From Paenibacillus tyrphae (GTDB lineage: Bacteria; Bacillota; Bacilli; Paenibacillales; NBRC-103111), in the NCBI RefSeq assembly GCF_000722545.1, contig NZ_JNVM01000033.1, positions 102,809 to 166,808 on the forward strand: 64,000 nt of DNA. Reading direction: 5' to 3'. The position numbers and the translations under genes were made by a program. Under the pieces are notes generated by a model. It made no database searches and was not told the DNA's origin. It worked only from the letters and a program-made list of their open reading frames with translations. This document shows positions 59,036 to 64,000 of this stretch, piece by piece. Each line of letters starts with the position of its first letter. Within the stretch, counting starts at the first letter, position 1.

Positions 59036-59364
59036 ACTCCTTTGTCATAAATTGAAAAACACATCTATAACTTATGACAAATACCTATGTGGTGTTCCAA
59101 TGAGTGAAGAATAACCCCTCGCTGGCATAGGCTGATGGTGGATTATTTTATTTCTCCTCTCATTGGGCAAATGCCGTGTTTCCCTTGGATATATCCCCAT
59201 AGACTGTATGAAACTCTTGTTAGGCATTATATAACGGAATCGCTTGAAGGTTTGAAGGGAAGAGTCAGCAGTACAAATTGAAGAACGGTTGACTTAATAT
59301 GGAAGGAGCCACCTTTCGGTGGCCCGTTCTTGATTCCATAGTTCTTATTGTAATAAACAAGTGC
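59036..59364. other. Spacer without gene
   Basis: There are about 330 bases between the DUF2642 gene and YjcZ copy 4. A GCCACC/GGTGGC hairpin at 59307-59322 may terminate copy 4 on the minus strand but lacks a T run. Nothing else was seen. Confidence 0.4.
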
Positions 59365-59466
59365 TTAAATAAAACAGATACTGCAAGCAACGATAACGAG
59401 CAGAATGAAAAGAACCAGAATAACACCTGTGGAAGTAAAGCCGCCGAAACCTCTAGTACAACTCAT
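59365..59466 (-). CDS. YjcZ-family sporulation peptide, copy 4 (33 aa)
   Basis: MSCTRGFGGF, then TSTGVILVLFILLVIV and ACSICFI. The membrane part is almost the same as copies 2 and 3, while the head and the 5' flank have diverged. An AAGGAG site precedes ATG 59466. Confidence 0.83.
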   Translation of the reverse strand: MSCTRGFGGFTSTGVILVLFILLVIVACSICFI

Positions 59467-59527
59467 TCGTCAACACTCCTTAACAGTATTATTGAGTATT
59501 AGATTAAGTTACCATTTATCTCAATTT

Positions 59528-59554
59528 TAGTTTATTCGGGAGTGGAAAAATGGT
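59528..59554 (-). promoter_or_regulatory. SigK-like promoter of YjcZ copy 4
   Basis: AC, 16 bases, AATAAACTA, conserved although the surrounding block has drifted. Confidence 0.55.
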
Positions 59555-59772
59555 TTGGATAGATGACAGGCACCAAATGACATCCAATTATATAAGCCCG
59601 CATTCCCGCGCCTTCACCTTGGGCTACGTCCCCCGCCGATAATCAGGCAAGAGCGATCTCAAAGGCTTATCGGCAACGCGCTGAAACAAGTGCTGACACA
59701 ACTAGTGAAGCAGGTTGTAAAGCAATTAAAGCAGAATTCAATATGCGGCACCATTCTGATAGAGCGTGATGA

Positions 59773-59802
59773 TTGAGTTCCGACCCCGTTCGCATTTATA
59801 AT
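59773..59802 (+). promoter_or_regulatory. SigA-type promoter of the ABC-F gene
   Basis: TTGAGT and a perfect TATAAT separated by 18 bases, 39 bases before the start codon. Confidence 0.7.
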
Positions 59803-59841
59803 AGAAGCTGATAAATAGACCAGAAAGAAAAGGTGTCATTG

Positions 59842-61398
59842 ATGAGCATATTAAATGTAGAACGATTAAGTCACGGGTTTGGGGACCGGGCGATTTTTAA
59901 CGATGTGTCCTTTCGGCTGCTCAAGGGGGAGCATATCGGGCTGATCGGCGCGAACGGCGAAGGCAAGTCCACCTTCATGAATATTATTACGGGCAAGCTG
60001 CAGCCGGATGAAGGCAAGATCGAATGGTCCAAGCGGATGCGCGTCGGCTACCTTGATCAGCATGCCGTGCTGAATAAGGGGATGACGATCCGCGACGTGC
60101 TGAAGGGCGCGTTTCAGTACCTGTTCGATATGGAGCAGGAGATGAACGACATGTACGCCAAGATGGGCGAGGTGTCGCCTGAAGAGCTGGAGCAGCTGCT
60201 CGAGGACGTCGGCACGATTCAGGATACGCTGACGAATCAGGATTTCTATATGATCGACGCCAAAATCGAAGAAACCGCACGCGGTTTAGGCTTGACCGAC
60301 ATCGGCCTGGATAAGGACGTTAACGACCTGAGCGGCGGACAGCGGACGAAGGTGCTGCTGGCCAAGCTGCTGCTCGAGAAGCCGGACATATTGCTGCTGG
60401 ACGAGCCGACCAACTACCTCGACGAGCAGCATATCGACTGGCTGAAGCGTTACCTGCAGGAATACGAAAATGCGTTTATTCTGATCTCTCACGATATTCC
60501 GTTCCTGAACAGCGTCATCAACCTCATCTACCACATGGAAAATCAGGAGCTGGCCCGCTACGTCGGCGACTATGATCATTTCCAGCAGGTCTATGAGATG
60601 AAAAAGCAGCAGCTGGAGTCCGCCTATAAGCGCCAGCAGCAGGAAATCGCCGACCTGAAGGACTTCGTGGCGCGTAATAAGGCGAGTGTGGCCACGCGGA
60701 ATATGGCGATGTCGCGACAGAAGAAGCTCGATAAGATGGAAGTGATCGAGCTGGCGAAGGATAAGCCGAAGCCGCAGTTCAACTTCAAGGAAGCGCGGGC
60801 GTCGGGCAAACTGATTTTTGAAACCTCAGAGCTCGTGATCGGTTACGACAGCCCGCTGTCGCGGCCACTGAACCTGCGCATGGAGCGCGGGCAGAAGCTA
60901 GCACTCGTCGGCGCGAACGGCATCGGGAAAACGACGCTGCTGCGCAGCATCCTCGGCGAGATCCCGGCGCTGTCGGGTTCGGTCCAGCGCGGCGAATATT
61001 TGCACATCGGCTATTTCGAGCAGGAAGTGAAGGAAGCGAACTACAATACGTGTATCGAGGAAGTGTGGGAGGAGTTCCCTTCGTTCACTCAGTTCGAGGT
61101 GCGCGCGGCACTCGCGAAATGCGGGCTGACGACGAAGCACATTGAGAGCAAGGTCGCGGTGCTGAGCGGCGGCGAGAAGGCGAAGGTGCGGCTGTGCAAG
61201 CTGATCAACCGCGAAACGAATCTGCTCGTGCTCGATGAGCCGACGAACCACTTGGACGTGGACGCGAAGGATGAGCTGAAGCGCGCGCTGAAGGCGTACA
61301 AGGGCAGCATTCTGCTGATCTCACACGAACCGGAATTTTACCGGGACGTCGTGACGGAGACGTGGAATTGCGAATCGTGGACGACGAAGGTGTTTTAG
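59842..61398 (+). CDS. ABC-F family ATPase (YkpA/YbiT-like)
   Basis: The 518-residue protein has two ABC domains without membrane helices: Walker A GANGEGKST and GANGIGKTT, signatures LSGGQRTKVLLAKLL and LSGGEKAKVRLCKLI, and Walker B ILLLDEPTNYLD and LLVLDEPTNHLD. The charged linker RQQQEIADLKDFVARNKASVATRNMAMSRQ is shaped like the P-site tRNA interaction motif of translation factors such as EttA. It probably acts on the ribosome. ATG 59842 follows AAGGTG by 6 bases. An antibiotic-resistance role is possible but not shown. Confidence 0.92.
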   Translation: MSILNVERLSHGFGDRAIFNDVSFRLLKGEHIGLIGANGEGKSTFMNIITGKLQPDEGKIEWSKRMRVGYLDQHAVLNKGMTIRDVLKGAFQYLFDMEQEMNDMYAKMGEVSPEELEQLLEDVGTIQDTLTNQDFYMIDAKIEETARGLGLTDIGLDKDVNDLSGGQRTKVLLAKLLLEKPDILLLDEPTNYLDEQHIDWLKRYLQEYENAFILISHDIPFLNSVINLIYHMENQELARYVGDYDHFQQVYEMKKQQLESAYKRQQQEIADLKDFVARNKASVATRNMAMSRQKKLDKMEVIELAKDKPKPQFNFKEARASGKLIFETSELVIGYDSPLSRPLNLRMERGQKLALVGANGIGKTTLLRSILGEIPALSGSVQRGEYLHIGYFEQEVKEANYNTCIEEVWEEFPSFTQFEVRAALAKCGLTTKHIESKVAVLSGGEKAKVRLCKLINRETNLLVLDEPTNHLDVDAKDELKRALKAYKGSILLISHEPEFYRDVVTETWNCESWTTKVF

Positions 61399-61417
61399 GA
61401 AATGGGAACGAGGTGGG

Positions 61418-61448
61418 GGCGTCGGAGATGCAAGTCCGGCGCCTTTTT
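61418..61448 (+). terminator. Terminator after the ABC-F gene
   Basis: GGCGTCGGA and TCCGGCGCC pair (one mismatch) around an 8-base loop, followed by TTTTT. Confidence 0.85.
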
Positions 61449-61524
61449 CGATGTACCTCTGTTTTGCCATACAGATAAAGACGGTATCGATGTTTCGGAA
61501 TAGGGTCCGTTGCAACGTACCCTG

Positions 61525-63801
61525 TCAGGAAGACGCTCCCTGGCCGGTTTCTGCCTTGCGCAAATACGCCCCCGTTATCGAATGCTCGGCAGCAGCAAGC
61601 TGGACAGGAGTGCCTTCGAATACAATTCGGCCCCCCCGGTGGCCGCCCTCGGGACCCATGTCAATGATCCAGTCTGCGCTCTTAATCACATCCAGGTTGT
61701 GTTCGATGACCACCACTGTGTTGCCCCCGTCGACCAAGCGGTTCATAATGTCCATCAGACGAGAGATATCGGACATATGCAGTCCGGTTGTCGGCTCGTC
61801 CATTATATAGAGACTGCCTTCCTTGTGAAGTTCCCCGGCCAGTTTGATGCGTTGGCATTCCCCGCCCGACAAGGTGCTCAGAGGCTGGCCCAGCGTTACG
61901 TATCCGAGTCCCACATCCTCCAGCGTTTGCAATTGACGGAGCAGTTCCTTCCTGCTGAAGAACTCCGAAGCTTCCCGTACCGTCATGGCGAGGACGTCGC
62001 TGATGGATTTTCCGTTCAGCTTATACTTTAGCACTTCATCGCTGAACCGCCTGCCCGCGCAAATTTCACAAGTCGTCCTTATTGGCTCGAGAAAGGCCAA
62101 ATCCGTGTATATCATCCCGAGACCCTGACAGTTGGAACAGGCTCCCTTGGAGTTGAAGCTGAACAACGATGCGCTCACCTTGTTGGCGGCTGCGAACAGC
62201 CGCCGGATCTCGTCCATCATCCCCGTATAAGTGGCCGGATTGGAGCGGATGGATGTGCCCACGGCCGACTGGTCGATGACAATCGACTCTGGATGCGATG
62301 GCAGGAATGCTCCGTTAATCAACGTACTTTTGCCTGAGCCGGCTACACCCGTTACCACAGTCAGTACACCGACCGGGATATCGACGGTCACATCCTTCAG
62401 ATTGTGAAGCTTGGCGCTGGTGACGGTCATCCAGTCCATAGGCGCCCTGGTTGAAGTTTTCAAGGGCAGACTTTGCTTCAAGTACCGTCCTGTCAAGGTA
62501 TCCGCGCGGAGCAAGCCCGCAAAGTCGCCTTCGTAGACGATTTCTCCGCCGCGGGTTCCCGCATGAGGTCCGACATCAATGATGTAATCGGCGATCTCCA
62601 TTACTTCGCGGTCGTGTTCGACGACGAGCACGGTATTCCCTTTGTCCCGGAGCTGGCACAGCATGCCGTTCAAACGATGGACATCCCGCGGATGCAGCCC
62701 GACGCTCGGCTCGTCGAAAATGTAGATCATGTCGGTAAGACTGCTGCTCAGATGACGGACCATCTTGATGCGCTGCGACTCCCCGCCCGACAAAGTTGCG
62801 GTCTGTCGGTCCAGACTCAGATACTCCAGCCCGATGGAGACCAGATGGTTCAGCCGGGTCAGAATCCCGTCAATCATCGGGCCGGCAACGGGATCCCGAA
62901 TGGCTCCGATCATACGAATAAGCTCTCCAATCTCCATCGCTGCGCATTGGGCTATGTTGTAACCGTTAATCCGGCAGCCCAAGGCCTCTTGATTAAGCCG
63001 GCTTCCCCCGCAAAGGCTGCAATCGCTGTAGGACAGGAACCGGTCAATAGATTCGCGTTTGGCTTCGGACATCTCGCTGCTGTCCCGCTTCAAATACAGG
63101 CGGGTGAACTTGGGCAGCAGACCTTCGTAATCCGATTCGATTGCGCCGCCTTTGGTGTGGTATACGATCTTGCTCTCTTTACCGTGCAGGAGGACATCCC
63201 ACTCTTCCGGCGTATAGTCAGCGAGCCGCTTGTCGTTGTCGAACAAGCCGGAATGGGCATACGTATTCCATAACCAGCTCCCCACTTTAAATGCGGGGAA
63301 CAGGATCGCGCCTTCATTCAGCGACTTGGACCTGTCAAGCAGCTTGTCCACATCGAACTGCACCACCTGTCCGACTCCGGAGCATTCCGGGCACATCCCG
63401 GCCGGGTCGTTAAACGAGAATACATGCGAATTGCCGGCAAAAGGTTTACCGATTCTGGAGAACAGCAGCCGGAGCATCGCATAAATATCCGTGATCGTGC
63501 CGACCGTCGAGCGGGAGTTGCCGCCGAGCCTTTTCTGATCGATCACAACCGCCGTAGACAAGTTCTGGATGAGATCGGTATCCGGCTGACTAAACCGGGG
63601 CAGCCGATTGCGGATGAATGCGGAAAACGTCTCGTTAAGCTGCCGCTGAGCTTCGGCGCTGATGGTGTCGAAGACCAAGGAAGATTTGCCCGAGCCCGAG
63701 ACGCCGGTGAAGATCGTGATTTTCCGCTTCGGGATGCGGATATTCACGTTTTTCAGGTTATTCTCGCGTGCTCCTTCAATTACGATATCATGGACGTTCA
63801 T
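61525..63801 (-). CDS. Short UvrA-like ATPase (excinuclease subunit A homologue)
   Basis: The protein has about 758 residues, against about 950 for housekeeping UvrA. It has two ABC halves with Walker A GVSGSGKSS and GVAGSGKST, signatures LSGGESQRIKMV and LSGGECQRIKLAGEL, and Walker B IYIFDEPSVGLH and LYIMDEPTTGLH. Zinc-type pairs are CPECSGVG, CSLCGGSRL, CSNCQGLG and CEICAGRRF. The shortened first half suggests loss of the UvrB-binding region, as in UvrA2 and drug-resistance homologues. ATG 63801 lies 8 bases after GAGG. A 10-base inverted repeat lies about 50 bases upstream. Confidence 0.9.
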   Translation of the reverse strand: MNVHDIVIEGARENNLKNVNIRIPKRKITIFTGVSGSGKSSLVFDTISAEAQRQLNETFSAFIRNRLPRFSQPDTDLIQNLSTAVVIDQKRLGGNSRSTVGTITDIYAMLRLLFSRIGKPFAGNSHVFSFNDPAGMCPECSGVGQVVQFDVDKLLDRSKSLNEGAILFPAFKVGSWLWNTYAHSGLFDNDKRLADYTPEEWDVLLHGKESKIVYHTKGGAIESDYEGLLPKFTRLYLKRDSSEMSEAKRESIDRFLSYSDCSLCGGSRLNQEALGCRINGYNIAQCAAMEIGELIRMIGAIRDPVAGPMIDGILTRLNHLVSIGLEYLSLDRQTATLSGGESQRIKMVRHLSSSLTDMIYIFDEPSVGLHPRDVHRLNGMLCQLRDKGNTVLVVEHDREVMEIADYIIDVGPHAGTRGGEIVYEGDFAGLLRADTLTGRYLKQSLPLKTSTRAPMDWMTVTSAKLHNLKDVTVDIPVGVLTVVTGVAGSGKSTLINGAFLPSHPESIVIDQSAVGTSIRSNPATYTGMMDEIRRLFAAANKVSASLFSFNSKGACSNCQGLGMIYTDLAFLEPIRTTCEICAGRRFSDEVLKYKLNGKSISDVLAMTVREASEFFSRKELLRQLQTLEDVGLGYVTLGQPLSTLSGGECQRIKLAGELHKEGSLYIMDEPTTGLHMSDISRLMDIMNRLVDGGNTVVVIEHNLDVIKSADWIIDMGPEGGHRGGRIVFEGTPVQLAAAEHSITGAYLRKAETGQGASS

Positions 63802-63851
63802 AGACTCCACCTCGGATTTCTATTTTCTAAGCTTTCACAGTATAACTGAAG

Positions 63852-63876
63852 AATCATGACAACAAGTGTCATGATT
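63852..63876. promoter_or_regulatory. Operator-like palindrome upstream of UvrA-like gene
   Basis: AATCATGACA and TGTCATGATT form a perfect 10-base inverted repeat with a 5-base spacer, overlapping the likely promoter (TATACT on the minus strand at about 63838-63843). It is typical of a dimeric repressor site; the regulator is not in the window. Confidence 0.6.
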
Positions 63877-63933
63877 AGACGAATGTTTTAGACTGAACCC
63901 CATGAATGAAACAGCGGCGGTCGAAGACCAAAA

Positions 63934-63982
63934 ATTGAACACTCCCGCCACCTGCGCTAATGGCGCTGAGGTGGGGGATTCT
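63934..63982. other. Hairpin resembling an IS200/IS605 right end
   Basis: CCCGCCACCT and AGGTGGGGG flank a smaller GCGCTAATGGCGC hairpin and are followed by GATTCTTGCG. This looks like the subterminal structure after tnpB genes in IS605-type elements. A short frame ending just before could be a tnpB remnant. The element is cut by the window edge, so this is tentative. Confidence 0.3.
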
Positions 63983-64000
63983 TGCGAACAGAGAAGCACC

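Larger units (their letters stand above)
59467..59841. other. Spacer with YjcZ promoter block and ABC-F promoter
   Basis: The first 130 bases hold the diverged YjcZ upstream block. The segment 59600-59770 has no recognisable gene. The SigA-like promoter of the ABC-F gene follows. Confidence 0.5.

Overview
The window looks like chromosomal DNA of an endospore-forming Paenibacillaceae member, most probably Paenibacillus. The evidence is gerE, eight YheC/YheD-type spore-coat ATP-grasp genes or remnants, four YjcZ-type sporulation peptides, a Spo0E-like phosphatase, a collagen-like spore surface protein, a DUF2642 coat protein, an S-box methionine operon and RNase J. Most of the sequence is GC-balanced housekeeping DNA. 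Clear AT-rich accessory stretches lie at about 5.7-7.3 kb and 45.4-53.6 kb.

Layout. 1-4.7 kb: partial alpha/beta hydrolase, RNase J, a lipoprotein and a small gene pair that includes a retropepsin-like protease. 5.0-7.8 kb: a duplicated gerE segment flanking an AT-rich coiled-coil membrane protein; each copy has kept a different part intact. 7.9-12.5 kb: GH38 alpha-mannosidase and its probable GntR/LacI-hybrid regulator. 12.8-15.6 kb: SAM riboswitch plus metNPQ. 15.8-22.7 kb: an operon of methyltransferase, DedA protein and two-component system; MscL; YcnI with a NarL-type two-component system; an XRE regulator. 23-29 kb: rbsRKDACB with two RbsR operators. 29.1-38.3 kb: a probable spore-surface locus holding a collagen-like protein, a YheC/D protein, three glycosyltransferases, GDP-mannose synthesis and dehydration, and a NeuD-like acetyltransferase. 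38.4-40.7 kb: arsRBC.

40.7-45.4 kb holds the most striking block. It is a compact operon with the full three-enzyme route from PEP to 2-aminoethylphosphonate (PEP mutase, phosphonopyruvate decarboxylase, AEP transaminase), bracketed by an intact and a frameshifted YheC/YheD ATP-grasp gene. A second ATP-grasp cluster at 53.7-58.4 kb begins with a KamA-type radical SAM aminomutase and has four more ATP-grasp genes. In both clusters an enzyme route to an unusual amine sits next to ATP-grasp ligases, which suggests amine or amino-acid ligation onto a spore component. That function is inference.

47.8-52.6 kb is a signalling island. It has an XRE-TPR (RRNPP/AimR-like) receptor with a 41-residue secreted propeptide gene directly downstream, then a Spo0E-like phosphatase and an AbrB-zinc-HTH regulator. 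Divergent to the receptor is a three-gene operon for a snapalysin-like protease and two other secreted proteins. The intergenic region between them carries an AGTGATTA/TAATCACT inverted repeat. The window ends with an ABC-F ATPase and a short UvrA-like ATPase with its own operator-like palindrome. Four YjcZ genes share an exactly spaced SigK-like promoter, AC-N16-nATAnACTA.
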